From: Demequina aestuarii
GTDB lineage: Bacteria; Actinomycetota; Actinomycetes; Actinomycetales; Demequinaceae
Direction: 5' to 3'
NCBI RefSeq assembly: GCF_000975095.1
Contig: NZ_BBRD01000001.1
Span: 2,407,444-2,471,443, forward strand
DNA: 64,000 nucleotides
The position numbers were made by a program, and so were the translations under genes. Shown here piece after piece: positions 45,345 through 54,987 of this stretch. The notes under the pieces are model-generated. The model was not told where the DNA came from. It made no database searches and worked only from the letters and a program-made list of their open reading frames with translations. How positions within the stretch are numbered: the stretch's first letter is position 1; every line of letters starts with the position of its first letter.

Positions 45345-45791
45345 ATGTCTGATTCACGTCATTCTCCCCGGATCCTCCGGGGTGCCCTGGCCGTGGTCAC
45401 CGCGGTCGCGCTGTCCGCTTGCGGATCGTCAGGCGGTGGCGAGGTCGTCGACCTCGGCACCGGCAACACCGGCGCGCCCGCACCCATCGCTGCGTCAGGA
45501 GATCCGGCGGAGGGGCAGGCCATCATCGTGCCGGCCTTCGCGTTCGAGTTCGGCTACCAGATGATCGCCCCGACCTCCGCGGGGACGTACACGTTCGAGC
45601 TCACCAACAACGGGGGCATGGAGCACGACCTGGTGATCGAGGGCGAGGGCGTGAACGAAGGCACCGCGATCCTCGGCCCGGGTGAGTCCGACTCGTTCAC
45701 CGTGGATCTCGCGCCCGGCACGTATACCGTCTACTGCTCGGTCGGCACGCATCGCTCGCAGGGCATGGAGGTCACCTTCACGGTGGCGTGA
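45345..45791 (+). CDS. Cupredoxin (plastocyanin-like) lipoprotein
   Basis: The 148-residue protein has lipobox LSAC (lipidated Cys26) and a Gly/Ser linker, then one cupredoxin domain (about 60-148). Type 1 copper ligands are all present: His94 in MEHDL, Cys131 in VYCSVGTH, His136 and Met141 in GMEV. It is probably an electron carrier or copper chaperone on the outer face of the membrane. The TAGCAT hexamer ends 6 nt before the ATG. It is convergent with the PAP2 gene (6 nt between stops). Confidence 0.9.
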   Translation: MSDSRHSPRILRGALAVVTAVALSACGSSGGGEVVDLGTGNTGAPAPIAASGDPAEGQAIIVPAFAFEFGYQMIAPTSAGTYTFELTNNGGMEHDLVIEGEGVNEGTAILGPGESDSFTVDLAPGTYTVYCSVGTHRSQGMEVTFTVA

Positions 45792-45797
45792 CCCTCG

Positions 45798-46505
45798 TCA
45801 GGGCGCGGCGGGCGCGGCCGATGCGCGGCTCGCCTCCCGCAGGTCCAGCCAGCGATCGACGGCGACCACGAGGCCGAGCACCACGACACCCACGCACGCG
45901 CCGGCAAGCACGTCCGACAGGAAGTGGTAGCCGAGGTAGAGCCGCGTCCCACCGACGAGGGCGATGAGCAGCACCGATCCGAGCACCCACCACAGCGCGC
46001 CGCGCACACCGCCGCGCCGATGCCACAGCAGGTACCCCGTCACGAGCACCAGCGTCGCGGCACCGGTGGTGTGACCTGACGGGAACGAGAAGGAGGTCTC
46101 GTACCCGGGAACGGTCTGGAAGCCCGCGTCCGGTCGCGCACGCGCCACGATCATCTTCACGAGCATCGAGATCCCGGTCGCCAGCACCATCGAACCCGCC
46201 AGCAGCAGCGGGTCGCGCCACGATCGGGTGCGCCACACCCACAGCGCGCAGCCGATCAGGATCAGGACCGGCAGCACCACGGGGCCGAACGTCTCGGTGA
46301 TCGCCGTCATCAGGGTGGTCAGCCACTCGACCCGGTTGTCGACGAGCCACTCGATGAGCGGCTGGTCGACGGCCTCGAGGATGTCGTTGTCAAGCACCTC
46401 GTCGAGCACCGCGACAAAACCCCATGCGCCGACGGCGACGAGCATCAGACCTGGCACGACGGCGCGCACCAGAGGGGGCAGTCTCGTCCAGGCGTCTCGG
46501 ATCAT
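45798..46505 (-). CDS. PAP2-family phosphatase (undecaprenyl-diphosphatase-like)
   Basis: The 235-residue, six-span protein has the three-part phosphatase signature: KMIVARARP, PSGHT and GTRLYLGYHFLSD (Thr in place of the usual Ser before Arg). The active site faces outside the membrane. Likely substrates are lipid diphosphates such as undecaprenyl diphosphate or phosphatidic acid. TAGGCT ends 6 nt before the ATG at 46505. Confidence 0.9.
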   Translation of the reverse strand: MIRDAWTRLPPLVRAVVPGLMLVAVGAWGFVAVLDEVLDNDILEAVDQPLIEWLVDNRVEWLTTLMTAITETFGPVVLPVLILIGCALWVWRTRSWRDPLLLAGSMVLATGISMLVKMIVARARPDAGFQTVPGYETSFSFPSGHTTGAATLVLVTGYLLWHRRGGVRGALWWVLGSVLLIALVGGTRLYLGYHFLSDVLAGACVGVVVLGLVVAVDRWLDLREASRASAAPAAP

Positions 46506-46609
46506 CCGTTCAGCCTAAGCGGGCGTGGCACCGCCCCACGCCCGGGCGTCCCCGCATCGGCCGTCCGGCACGGGACGCGGACACGGACCCGGTCTCTCCC
46601 CGCTCCGCA

Positions 46610-46661
46610 AGTGTCGAGATGCGTGCCGTGCGGCGACCATCGGTGCACGCGTATCGACACT
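46610..46661 (-). terminator. Hairpin downstream of the ABC permease gene (possible terminator)
   Basis: 17-nt arms AGTGTCGAGATGCGTGC and GCACGCGTATCGACACT pair at 14 positions around an 18-nt loop, about 30 nt after the permease stop on the minus strand. No U-tract follows. The rest of the 186-nt gap to the PAP2 gene shows nothing else. Confidence 0.5.
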
Positions 46662-46691
46662 GGCGTGGGCTGGCCGGGGCGGGGCCGGTTG

Positions 46692-48356
46692 CTACCCCCG
46701 CAGGTCGCGCCGAGAGTACGCCGCCACGCCGACCGCGACCAGCGCGGCGGACACGCCCACGAGCACCGCGAGATGCCACCACGTCAGTCCGATCTCGAGC
46801 GGGTTGCCGGCGGCGTAGTAGTAGAAGAGCGAGACGCGCGCCCAGTCCGCGAGATCGGGGTTGACGGGCACGAAGCTGTTGATGCCCCAGCCGAGCACGG
46901 CCACCCCGGTGCTCGCGCCGATCGCCACGTTCACGCGACCGGTGACCGCGCCCGCCACGAAGGCGACCGACCCGAGCAGCGTGCCGAGGCCGGCGAGCAG
47001 CACACCGGCCGCAGCGATGTGGGCGACGTCCATGCCCAGTCCGGCGATGGCGCTTCCGCCCGCCACTCCGGCGAACAGTGCGACGCCAGCGACAAGCGAT
47101 CCGACCGCGATCGCGGCGGCTTTGCGTATCGCCAGCGACCTGCGCGATACGGGCATCGTCGCCAGCACGCTCACCGTGCGACGCTTCTCCTCGCTCGCGA
47201 GCGCCGCCCCGGCGTTGATCGCGATCACCGCGACCGCGACCGGCGCGACGATGGTCATCAGTTCGCCGAAGTACCAGCCCTCGGCGGTCGAGAAGTCCGC
47301 GAAGCCCACCATCGCGAGGATCGACTCCGGCATCGAGTCCACCACCTCGCCGATGTTCACGGCGCTGCGCTGCATCGCACTGAACAGGGGGCCGAGCACC
47401 AGGGCCTGGAGCAGCATGGCCCCGCCCGCCACGACGAGGAAGGGGCGCAGGTCCGTCAGCGCCTTGGTCGCGATCCCGCGCGTCGAGGCGCTCCCGGCCA
47501 GCATCGCGCCGATCCGTCCCAAGCGCGGGTCCTCCCGCAGGCGCTCGAGGATGGGAGCGCGCGCTGCTCCCGCCCCCAGGTCTCGCCGCACCAGCCCCCA
47601 CCATGCCGTTCCCACGAACACCGCCGTCACGGCGAGCAGCACCACCAGCGGCGCCCAGTCGATCCCGGTCGTCATCGGCTGGGATCCGCTGATCCAGTAC
47701 CAGGGCGAGGCCTTCGCCCAGCTCGCAACGCCGTCGAAGAGCGGCAGCAGTCCGGACGCGAGGAACGACAGCACCACCAGGCCGACGCCCACGCCCGATG
47801 CGAGCGCTCGGTTTCCCGTCCATGCCCCCAGCGCAAGGGAGAGGGAGCCGAACATCAGACACACCACGAGCATGTGGACCGTCGCAGCGGCCAGATCCAT
47901 CGAGCCCACGTCGGCGCCGGCGAGCGCGGCCGCCACCACGTACGACGCGGACGCCGCGACGCCGGCGACGAGCACGATCGTCGCGGCGGCGAGGGCCTTG
48001 GACCGGAGCAGCCGCGCGCGGCTGCGGGGCATGGCCCCGAGCACGTTCATTGTGCCCGCGGCCTCCTCGCCCGCGATTGCCGCGGCCCCCATCGAGATGC
48101 CGAGGCCTGCAATCACGAATGGCCCGAGGAAGTTGAACATGTTGCTGAGCATCAGGCCCGCGACGCCGGAGTCTGAGGTGATGCCCAGCAGTGAGAGATA
48201 CGCCTCCGGCATCTGCGAGATGAAGTCGGTGGCCTCGTCGCCCATGTCGGCGTACGCCCACAGCCCCATCCACGCAATGGCGAACAGCGACGCCACCGCG
48301 ATGACGGCGCCCAGCCACCGGTCGCGCAGGCTCTTGAGGTAGACGGTGCGCAGCAT
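46692..48356 (-). CDS. ABC-2-type exporter permease (12-span, duplicated)
   Basis: The 554-residue protein is built of two similar halves of six spans each. Each half carries an ALASEEKRRTVSVLATMPVS-type loop; the first half has AIAGEEAAGTMNVLGAMPRS. This resembles actinobacterial permeases annotated as exporters of polyketide antibiotics. The start ATG shares one base with the ATPase stop (TGATG); a GTG one codon earlier is also possible. It is the third gene of a MarR-ATPase-permease operon. The cargo is unknown. Confidence 0.85.
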   Translation of the reverse strand: MLRTVYLKSLRDRWLGAVIAVASLFAIAWMGLWAYADMGDEATDFISQMPEAYLSLLGITSDSGVAGLMLSNMFNFLGPFVIAGLGISMGAAAIAGEEAAGTMNVLGAMPRSRARLLRSKALAAATIVLVAGVAASASYVVAAALAGADVGSMDLAAATVHMLVVCLMFGSLSLALGAWTGNRALASGVGVGLVVLSFLASGLLPLFDGVASWAKASPWYWISGSQPMTTGIDWAPLVVLLAVTAVFVGTAWWGLVRRDLGAGAARAPILERLREDPRLGRIGAMLAGSASTRGIATKALTDLRPFLVVAGGAMLLQALVLGPLFSAMQRSAVNIGEVVDSMPESILAMVGFADFSTAEGWYFGELMTIVAPVAVAVIAINAGAALASEEKRRTVSVLATMPVSRRSLAIRKAAAIAVGSLVAGVALFAGVAGGSAIAGLGMDVAHIAAAGVLLAGLGTLLGSVAFVAGAVTGRVNVAIGASTGVAVLGWGINSFVPVNPDLADWARVSLFYYYAAGNPLEIGLTWWHLAVLVGVSAALVAVGVAAYSRRDLRG

Positions 48357-49306
48357 CACGCCACCCGACCGTCGCGCCCGCCAGCAGTCGTCCGATCATC
48401 GCCGGCGGCCTCGACCTCATCCCGGTAGAACTCGAGGAAGATCTCGTCCAGGTCGACGCTGGCGGAGGAGACGGACAGCACGTCATGCGCCGTGGCGACC
48501 GCCAGCAGCGGCGCCATCGAGCCCTCGTACTGTGCCGCCACGGTGGGGCCGTCGACGGTGACCTCGTGCACGCCGGCGATACCGCGGAACGCCCGCTCCG
48601 GGACCGGCGCTCCGAACTCCAGCGTGATGCGGCGCAACGCCTTGTCCTGCAGCTCCGCCATCTGCTCGACCGCGATCAGGTGGCCCCGCCGGATGAACGC
48701 CACCCGGTCCGCGACGCGCTCGACCTCGCTGATGGTGTGAGAGGAGAGGAACACGGTCCCCCCCGCATCGGCCATCTCGCGAATCAGGGTGTGGAACTCG
48801 AGCTGGACGAGGGGGTCCAGGCCCGTGATGGGCTCGTCCAGGATCACCGCGCGGGGTGAGTGCATGAAGGCGAGCACGATCCCCAGCTTCTGGCGGTTGC
48901 CGGACGAGTACTCGCCGACCTTCCGGGACAGGTCCGCACCCAGGCGCTCGGACAGCTCGCCCACGCGCGTCCAGTCGACACCGCCACGCAGCCCACCGAG
49001 GTACTCGACCGTCTGCCGGCCGGTGAGACTCGGCCACAGCGCCAGGTCGGACGGCAGGAAGCCGATGCGCCGGTGGATCTCCACAGCATCGCGCCTGCTG
49101 TCCAGCCCCAGCACGCGGCACGCACCAGACGTGGGCCGGATGAGATCGAGGATCGCCCTGATGGTCGTCGACTTGCCCGCGCCATTGGGACCCAGGAATC
49201 CGAAGATCTCGCCCGGATGGATGGCGAAGCTCACGTCGTCCACCGCGGTGAAGCGTCCGAACTTCTTGGTGAGGCGATCCACCTCGATGACTGGGGTCGG
49301 TGTCAT
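48356..49306 (-). CDS. ABC exporter ATP-binding protein
   Basis: The 316-residue protein has Walker A GPNGAGKST (about 41-49), signature EYSSGNRQK (Ser-Ser-Gly-Asn, a variant of LSGGQ), Walker B AVILDEP with GLDPL, and the switch His in SSHTIS. The C-terminal 90 residues form the regulatory tail typical of DrrA-like drug exporters. The ATG overlaps the MarR stop (ATGA). Confidence 0.92.
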   Translation of the reverse strand: MTPTPVIEVDRLTKKFGRFTAVDDVSFAIHPGEIFGFLGPNGAGKSTTIRAILDLIRPTSGACRVLGLDSRRDAVEIHRRIGFLPSDLALWPSLTGRQTVEYLGGLRGGVDWTRVGELSERLGADLSRKVGEYSSGNRQKLGIVLAFMHSPRAVILDEPITGLDPLVQLEFHTLIREMADAGGTVFLSSHTISEVERVADRVAFIRRGHLIAVEQMAELQDKALRRITLEFGAPVPERAFRGIAGVHEVTVDGPTVAAQYEGSMAPLLAVATAHDVLSVSSASVDLDEIFLEFYRDEVEAAGDDRTTAGGRDGRVA

Positions 49307-49788
49307 GACCCCTCCCTTCGTAAGAACTCCTCGAGCCGCGTCGAGAGCTGCGGCCACTCGTGCTCGAAGAACCGCACCATCTGATCGAGGGAGGCGACGC
49401 GGTCGCGACGCGTCTCCGGCATCACTGCGCGCCCTTCGTCGGCAAGCACGCGCAGCCCGGCAATGCGGCGGTCCTCGGAGCCGATCAGTCGCACCCACAT
49501 GTCCTGGGGCAGCTGGTAGAAGTGCGTCCTCACCCCCATGCGCCGCACCTTCTCCACCATCTCGACTCCCGCGAGCGTGCGCAGTTGCGTCGAGACGGTG
49601 CCCGCAGACAGCTTCAGGGCCGATGCGATCTCGCTCTGCGTCTGGGCTGCGGGCTCGCACACCGTCAGGTATCCGAGGATCGCGCCGGCGGCGTGGCCGA
49701 GCCCCCCGGCCTGCCAGTAGACGGCCACGCGCTCGACGTACGCGAGGCGCTCGGGAGTCAGCGCGGTGGGCGAGGAGGCAGCGGTCAT
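49303..49788 (-). CDS. MarR/GbsR-type transcriptional regulator
   Basis: The 161-residue protein has a winged helix (about 35-105: GYLTVCEPAAQTQSEIASAL, LSAGTVSTQLRTLAGVEMV) with a C-terminal helical dimerisation segment. GbsR-like members often lead operons of ABC exporters, as here. It is probably an autorepressor relieved by the exporter's substrate. The AT-rich upstream region (49789-49825) holds TTCAGTT and AACTG in opposite directions, a possible site. Confidence 0.88.
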   Translation of the reverse strand: MTAASSPTALTPERLAYVERVAVYWQAGGLGHAAGAILGYLTVCEPAAQTQSEIASALKLSAGTVSTQLRTLAGVEMVEKVRRMGVRTHFYQLPQDMWVRLIGSEDRRIAGLRVLADEGRAVMPETRRDRVASLDQMVRFFEHEWPQLSTRLEEFLRREGS

Positions 49789-49903
49789 GTTTTCAGTTCT
49801 ATTTGAATCGCATGAAACTGTCTATCGTCCTCGCGGATGATCTGTCGGTGAACGAGGACCAACGGAGGTGGTCGCATGCGCGCCGCCATGCCACGATGGG
49901 CAC

Positions 49904-52189
49904 ATGCACGATGGCAGCCAGGCTGACAGCCTCGACCAGACCGCGCCTGGGCCCGTGCCCGCCGGTGATCCCACCGCACCCACTCCCCCCACCAGCGGGG
50001 CGATCGCGACGGCCGAACGCTCGCCGAGCGACCCGTTCGACGACGACGTGGAGGCCACGGACCCGTCCGCAGACCTGCCTGCGGATCGCTACCTCGACCG
50101 CGAGCTGTCGTGGCTCGCGTTCAACGAGCGCGTGCTCGAGCTGGCCGAGGACGAGGCGACCCCTCTGCTCGAGCGTGCGCGCTTCCTGGCGATCTTCGCG
50201 TCCAACCTCGACGAGTTCTTCATGGTGCGCGTCGCGGGACTCAAGCGCCGCATCGCCGCCGGCTTCGCGGTGCCGAGCGCGACCGGAATGAGCCCCACCC
50301 GCCTGGTCGATGCGCTGACCGAGCGCGCCCACCACCTGATGGACCGCCACGCCGACGTGTTCGAGGACCAGGTGCTGCCGGGCCTGCAGGAGCAGGGCAT
50401 CCACCTCGTCCACATCGGCAGCCTGGAGGAGACCGAGCGGGAGCGGCTGCGCAAGCTGTTCCGCTCCGACATCTTCCCGGTGCTCACGCCCCTGGCAGTC
50501 GACCCGGCGCACCCCTTCCCGTACATCTCCGGGCTCTCGCTCAACCTTGCAGTCGAGCTGCGTGACCCGGAGTCGCTCAAGCAGTTCTTCGCCCGAGTGA
50601 AGGTCCCGGAGACTCTGCCGCGGTTCCTCAGCGTGGACTCGACGGGCAAGGCCGCCCAAGTGACGGACGCATCGGCCCTCTCCGACGAGCCGCGCAGCTT
50701 CGTGCCCCTCGAAGACGTGATCGCCGAGCACCTCGACTACCTGTTCCCCGGCATGGAGGTCGTGAGCAGCTCCACCTTCCGCGTCACCCGCAACGAGGAC
50801 GTCGAGGTCGAGGAGGACGACGCCGAGAACCTCCTCAAGGCCATGGAGCGCGAACTGCTGCGACGACGGTTCGGCCCCGCAGTGCGCCTCGAGGTGGCAC
50901 AGGACCTGCCCGATCACATCCACGACCTGCTGGTCCGCGAGCTCGGCATCACGGAGCACGACGTGTTCCATCTGCCCGCGCCGCTGGACCTGACCGGCCT
51001 GAACGTGATCGCGGACCTGGATCGGCCCAAGCTCCAGTTCCCGGCGTTCCGTCCCACGACGCACCACCAGCTCGCTCCCGTCGAGACTGCGGACGAGCAG
51101 AACGTCTTCGACGCGATCCGCCGCGGCGACATCCTGCTGCACCACCCCTACGACTCGTTCTCCACGTCGGTGCAGGCGTTCCTGTCGCAGGCCGCCCTCG
51201 ACCCCAAGGTGCTGGCGATCAAGCAGACGCTGTACCGCACCTCCGGCGACAGTCCCATCGTCGACGCGCTCATTGAGGCCGCCCGCAATGGCAAGCAGGT
51301 GCTCGCCCTGGTCGAGATCAAGGCGCGCTTCGACGAGCAGCAGAACATCGGCTGGGCCCGCAAGCTCGAGAAGGCCGGTGTGCACGTGGTGTACGGGCTC
51401 GTCGGGCTGAAGACGCACTGCAAGCTGTCGCTCGTGGTGCGCCAGGAGGACGAGGGACTGGTGCGCTACTGCCACATCGGCACCGGCAACTATCACCCCA
51501 AGACCGCGCGCCTGTACGAGGACTACGGTCTGCTCACCAACGACACCGAGGTGGGCGCCGACCTCACCAAGCTGTTCAACCAGCTCTCCGGCTACGCTCC
51601 CAAGGCGAAGTTCAAGCGCCTCATCGTGGCGCCCACGGGCGTGCGCATCGGCCTGATCGACCGCATCGAGCGCGAGGCCGAGAATGCCCGTGCCGGCAAG
51701 GACGCCTGGGTGCGCTTCAAGCTCAACTCCATCGTCGACGAGAAGACCATCGACGCGCTGTATCGCGCCTCGCAGGCCGGCGTGAGGGTCGACCTCGTGG
51801 TGCGAGGCATCTGTGCGCTCAAGCCAGGCGTGCCGGGCCTCAGCGAGAACATCCGCGTGCGCTCGGTGCTGGGGCGGTTCCTCGAGCACTCGCGAGTGTT
51901 CGCGTTCGCAAATGACGGGGACCCCGAGATCTTCCTCGGCTCTGCTGACCTGATGCACCGCAACCTCGATCGCCGCATCGAGGCGCTGATCTCCATCGTC
52001 GCGCCGCATCAGAAGGAGTTCCTGCTCGAGAACATCGACATGGCGATGTCGTCGGACTACTCCGCATGGGAGCTGAGCGAGGACGGGGTGTTCACCCGCA
52101 CCACCAGGGACACGGATGGTCGCCGGCTCAAGGACGTGCAGGCCACGTACATCAAGCGCCAGCCCAAGCGGAGGGCCAAGCGCAAGTGA
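49904..52189 (+). CDS. ppk: Polyphosphate kinase 1
   Basis: The 761-residue enzyme reversibly transfers the gamma-phosphate of ATP to polyphosphate. The N-terminal domain starts at [19 protein letters not shown] and [15 protein letters not shown]; the kinase domains contain [40 protein letters not shown], and the phosphorylated-His region [20 protein letters not shown]. An acidic, Pro-rich leader of about 60 residues precedes the conserved domain. The ATG at 49904 has CACGAT ending 6 nt upstream. The stop overlaps the mutT1-like start (GTGA), so the two are coupled. Confidence 0.97.
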   Translation: MHDGSQADSLDQTAPGPVPAGDPTAPTPPTSGAIATAERSPSDPFDDDVEATDPSADLPADRYLDRELSWLAFNERVLELAEDEATPLLERARFLAIFASNLDEFFMVRVAGLKRRIAAGFAVPSATGMSPTRLVDALTERAHHLMDRHADVFEDQVLPGLQEQGIHLVHIGSLEETERERLRKLFRSDIFPVLTPLAVDPAHPFPYISGLSLNLAVELRDPESLKQFFARVKVPETLPRFLSVDSTGKAAQVTDASALSDEPRSFVPLEDVIAEHLDYLFPGMEVVSSSTFRVTRNEDVEVEEDDAENLLKAMERELLRRRFGPAVRLEVAQDLPDHIHDLLVRELGITEHDVFHLPAPLDLTGLNVIADLDRPKLQFPAFRPTTHHQLAPVETADEQNVFDAIRRGDILLHHPYDSFSTSVQAFLSQAALDPKVLAIKQTLYRTSGDSPIVDALIEAARNGKQVLALVEIKARFDEQQNIGWARKLEKAGVHVVYGLVGLKTHCKLSLVVRQEDEGLVRYCHIGTGNYHPKTARLYEDYGLLTNDTEVGADLTKLFNQLSGYAPKAKFKRLIVAPTGVRIGLIDRIEREAENARAGKDAWVRFKLNSIVDEKTIDALYRASQAGVRVDLVVRGICALKPGVPGLSENIRVRSVLGRFLEHSRVFAFANDGDPEIFLGSADLMHRNLDRRIEALISIVAPHQKEFLLENIDMAMSSDYSAWELSEDGVFTRTTRDTDGRRLKDVQATYIKRQPKRRAKRK

Positions 52190-53157
52190 AGCGTTATCCC
52201 CCGGGCACCGTCATCGCCGCAGGGGCCCTGATCTGGCGCGTCCGTGACGGCGAACTCCAGGTGCTGGCCGTACATCGCCCCAGGTATGACGACTGGTCGT
52301 GGCCCAAGGGCAAGCTCAACGCTGGAGAGACGCTGCCCGCCTGCGCGATCCGCGAGGTGGCCGAGGAGACCGGCAAGGAGGTGATCCTGGGCCAGCCGCT
52401 GCCCACGCTGCGCTACCCCTCCGGAGGCAAGACCAAGGTCGTCAAGTATTGGGCCGCGCATCTGGCGTCGGACGGCGCGCCGAGCGTGAAGGCGCGACCG
52501 CCGGTCAAGGACGCCTCCAAGCATGAGATCGACAAGAAGCGCTGGCTGTCGGTGGAGGAGGCCCGTCGAGTCATCACCTTCAAGGACGACCTGCGCCCGC
52601 TCGAGGTGCTCGTCGACGCCTATCGCAATGACCGGCTCGACACCCGCGCGTTCGTGCTGGCGCGTCACGCCCGAGCGAAGAGGCGCAAGGGATGGGACGG
52701 CGAAGACATCGACCGGCCCATCACCAAGGTCGGCGCCGAGCGCGCGCAGCAGCTGGTGCCGCTCTTCGCGGCGTTCGGCGTCAAGTGCATCGACTCGTCG
52801 CCGGCGCGCCGCTGCGTGGCCACCGTGGAGCCATACGCCGAGGCCGCCGGTCTCAAGGTCCACAGCTACAAGGCGCTGACCGAGCCCGGCCACGCCGCCA
52901 AGCCTCTCGCCACCGCATCGGTGTTCGTGAATCTGCTCGGCAAGACGTCGAGCCGGGTGGTGTGCGTGCATCGCCCCACGCTGCCCACCATCGTCGAGAT
53001 GGTGCGCGCTGCCACCCGCTCCCACACGCGCGGAGCGCTGCCGCGGAAGAACCCGTACCTGCCTGCGGGCGGCGTGCTCGTGGCCCACGTGCTCGATACC
53101 GACTCCGGACCTCGCGTCACGGCGATCGAGACCCACTTGCTGCAAGTGCATCCGTAG
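52186..53157 (+). CDS. mutT1: Nudix hydrolase fused to histidine phosphatase (MutT1-like)
   Basis: The 323-residue protein has an N-terminal Nudix domain with a complete box GX5EX7REX2EEXG (from GKLNAGE to REVAEETG, about 42-64) and a C-terminal histidine-phosphatase domain (from about 150, [13 protein letters not shown]). In mycobacteria MutT1 (Rv2985) cleans 8-oxo-dGTP and diadenosine polyphosphates and lies beside ppk1, as here. The GTG start is coupled to the ppk stop. A role in nucleotide sanitation linked to polyphosphate metabolism is likely. Confidence 0.92.
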   Translation: MKRYPPGTVIAAGALIWRVRDGELQVLAVHRPRYDDWSWPKGKLNAGETLPACAIREVAEETGKEVILGQPLPTLRYPSGGKTKVVKYWAAHLASDGAPSVKARPPVKDASKHEIDKKRWLSVEEARRVITFKDDLRPLEVLVDAYRNDRLDTRAFVLARHARAKRRKGWDGEDIDRPITKVGAERAQQLVPLFAAFGVKCIDSSPARRCVATVEPYAEAAGLKVHSYKALTEPGHAAKPLATASVFVNLLGKTSSRVVCVHRPTLPTIVEMVRAATRSHTRGALPRKNPYLPAGGVLVAHVLDTDSGPRVTAIETHLLQVHP

Positions 53158-53204
53158 GTCGCACCCGCCCGGCACGCCGCTGCCGCACGCGGCGGGAAAG
53201 GGGC

Positions 53205-53288
53205 GACATCGGACTGGGAGCGCCAGTCGGCGCGAAGGCCGCTCGTGGCGGCTTGTGTTGGAGCCCGGGGCTACCGCAGTCCGATGTC
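53205..53288. repeat. Inverted repeat between mutT1 and the convergent hypothetical gene
   Basis: Perfect 12-bp arms GACATCGGACTG (53205-53216) and CAGTCCGATGTC (53277-53288) enclose 60 nt. It lies in a 252-nt convergent gap with no gene and could terminate both transcripts or be a decayed mobile element. A CCGATGCG octamer lies nearby at about 53387. Confidence 0.6.
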
Positions 53289-53409
53289 ACTGACCACTGT
53301 ACGCCTCTCGCGTGGGAGGTCCAGTCCCCTCGTCACCTGCACTCCAGTCGGCGACTGCACTCGAGGCTCCGCGGGTTCGGGCGGCCGATGCGCGGACGGG
53401 CCACCCGAG

Positions 53410-54039
53410 TCAGTCCAGGCGGTCCTCGCGCCACATGGCGGCGCAGCGTTCGAGGTCCTCGCCAGTGCGCAGCAGCTGGGCGGCGCGCAGCGCGGTCTCA
53501 TGAGCACGGCGATCGTGATGTCCGTCATCGGACTCCGCCTCGTAGGCAGCCCCGGTGGCCACGACGCGGCAGAACGCTCCCGCGCGCTCCAGGGCGACGG
53601 CGAGGTCGCCCGAGAACACCCCCGAGAGCACGGAATCGGCGAGCGCCTGCACTTCGGAGGGGCCCGGAGGGTCCTCGACCCCGGCGATCACGTGCCGCAC
53701 ATGGGCCGCGTGAACGCCGTGGTGGTAGGTCCGTGCGACGGCTCGCGGCTCGTGCTTGACCCATTCGCGCAGCATGTAGATGCGCCACAGGGCGCCGGGC
53801 AGGCTGTGTGCGCCGGCCTTGGACCACATCATGGCGACGGTGTCGATGCCCTCCTCGTCCACCAGCCGCACCAGGCGGCCCGTGAGCTCGGGATCCTGCG
53901 CGGCGCGGGCCTGAGACACGAGCGCGAGCGCGGTCTCATGAGCGATCAGCCCGCGGTCGGCGGGGTCGATGTCCCCCTCGATCTGCTCGGCCTCCTCCAT
54001 GTCGAGCATGGCGGGACGCCGGAACCGTGGCTCGACCAT
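53410..54039 (-). CDS. Conserved-looking protein of unknown function
   Basis: The 209-residue, mostly helical, soluble protein is rich in Ala, Glu, Asp and His. Notable stretches are EEGIDTVAMMWSKAGAHSLP, LWRIYMLREW and TYHHGVHAAHVRHVIAGVED. The His cluster may bind metal, but no known motif is recognised. The ATG shares one base with the msrB stop (TGATG), so it is translated as the second gene of an msrB operon. Confidence 0.7.
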   Translation of the reverse strand: MVEPRFRRPAMLDMEEAEQIEGDIDPADRGLIAHETALALVSQARAAQDPELTGRLVRLVDEEGIDTVAMMWSKAGAHSLPGALWRIYMLREWVKHEPRAVARTYHHGVHAAHVRHVIAGVEDPPGPSEVQALADSVLSGVFSGDLAVALERAGAFCRVVATGAAYEAESDDGHHDRRAHETALRAAQLLRTGEDLERCAAMWREDRLD

Positions 54040-54584
54040 CAGGGGTTGCGCGACTCGCCCGTGTAGTGGTTGGCCTGTGGGTCGAGGAAGCCTCGCCCGG
54101 CGTCGTACGGGAGACGCTCACCGTCGCCCGCACCGTCACCAGCGGTCTCGGCGCCAGCGCCATCAGCCTCACGCGCATCGGCCTGCTGTCCGCCGTCCTC
54201 AAAGGTCAGGGAGACGGAGTTGATGCAGAACCTGTCCCCGGTGGGGGTCTGAGGCGCGTCCTTGAAGACGTGGCCCAGGTGCGAGTCGCACGTGGCGCAG
54301 CGCACCTCGGTGCGGATCATGCCCAGCGAGACGTCCTCGCTCAGCGTGACCGCGTCGTTCTCGGCGGTGAAGAACGATGGCCAGCCGCAGTGCGAGTCGA
54401 ACTTGGTGTCGGAACGGAACAACTCGGCGCCGCAGGCGCGACAGCGGTAGACGCCGTCGCGCGCGTTGTCGAGCAGCTCACCGGTCCACGGGCGCTCGGT
54501 GCCAGCCTCACGGAGCACGTGGAACTCGTCGGGGTTGAGCTCCGCGCGCCACTCAGCCTCGGTCTTCTCAATGCGGGGTGTCAT
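54039..54584 (-). CDS. msrB: Peptide-methionine (R)-S-oxide reductase
   Basis: The 181-residue enzyme reduces methionine-R-sulfoxide. Zinc ligands lie in CRACGAEL and [12 protein letters not shown], the substrate motif is DSHCGWPSF, and the catalytic Cys is in RFCINSVSL. The last 50 residues are unusual: an Ala/Gly/Asp/Glu-rich linker ending in [17 protein letters not shown], beyond the normal end of the family at about 130-150. The start follows GAAGGGA. It leads a two-gene operon. Confidence 0.95.
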   Translation of the reverse strand: MTPRIEKTEAEWRAELNPDEFHVLREAGTERPWTGELLDNARDGVYRCRACGAELFRSDTKFDSHCGWPSFFTAENDAVTLSEDVSLGMIRTEVRCATCDSHLGHVFKDAPQTPTGDRFCINSVSLTFEDGGQQADAREADGAGAETAGDGAGDGERLPYDAGRGFLDPQANHYTGESRNP

Positions 54585-54987
54585 GACGTGTCCCTTCGAC
54601 GTGACTCTCGATGACTGTCAGCGTACGCGCGGGGCCACGGGTTCAGCGCACACAGTGCCGGTGCACACACGACGCCCGGCCGCTGAGGGGGGTATGACCG
54701 GGCGCCGCGTGCTCTGAACGAAAGGACCCCATGCGGCGTCTCGCCGTGACAGGTCACAGACGAAGACGCCGACGGCGCCCGTTTTGTTCCCGGTCACCAG
54801 GAAGGCGGCCGATGTGCGGAGGGATCCAGCGGACATCATGCCTGGTCAGTACTCGAGTAAGGCGCGCCTTACCTGCGCTGTTGGCTTTTTCGCAACTGTC
54901 CGCTAGCGTAATTCCCGCTCGCCCCGCCGACGGGGCTGCACACTCGACGTCGATGCCCTCTTGACCATCCCTGATCCTGGAGATCCC
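54585..54987. other. Divergent intergenic region msrB / siderophore importer
   Basis: The 403-nt region has no convincing gene. An Arg-rich frame at 54731-54964 has a ribosome-like GAAAGGA before it but no protein-like composition. Toward the importer there is a -35/-10 pair, TTGGCT (54881-54886), a 17-nt gap and TAGCGT (54904-54909), preceded by a 16-bp palindrome (separate entry). Confidence 0.5.
54857..54872. promoter_or_regulatory. DtxR/IdeR-like iron box
   Basis: GTAAGGCGCGCCTTAC is a perfect 16-bp palindrome, extended to AGTAAGGCGCGCCTTACCT. It resembles the iron-box pattern TTAGGTTAGGCTAACCTAA in its AAGG-C / G-CCTTA halves. It lies 8 nt upstream of the -35 of a siderophore ABC importer, so iron-dependent repression is plausible. 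Confidence 0.6.

Noticed and set aside
54731..54964. Arg-rich 77-codon frame upstream of the siderophore importer, with a ribosome-like GAAAGGA before its ATG.
   Set aside because: Composition (run of seven Arg, then mixed) is not protein-like, and the frame crosses the iron-box palindrome and the importer promoter.
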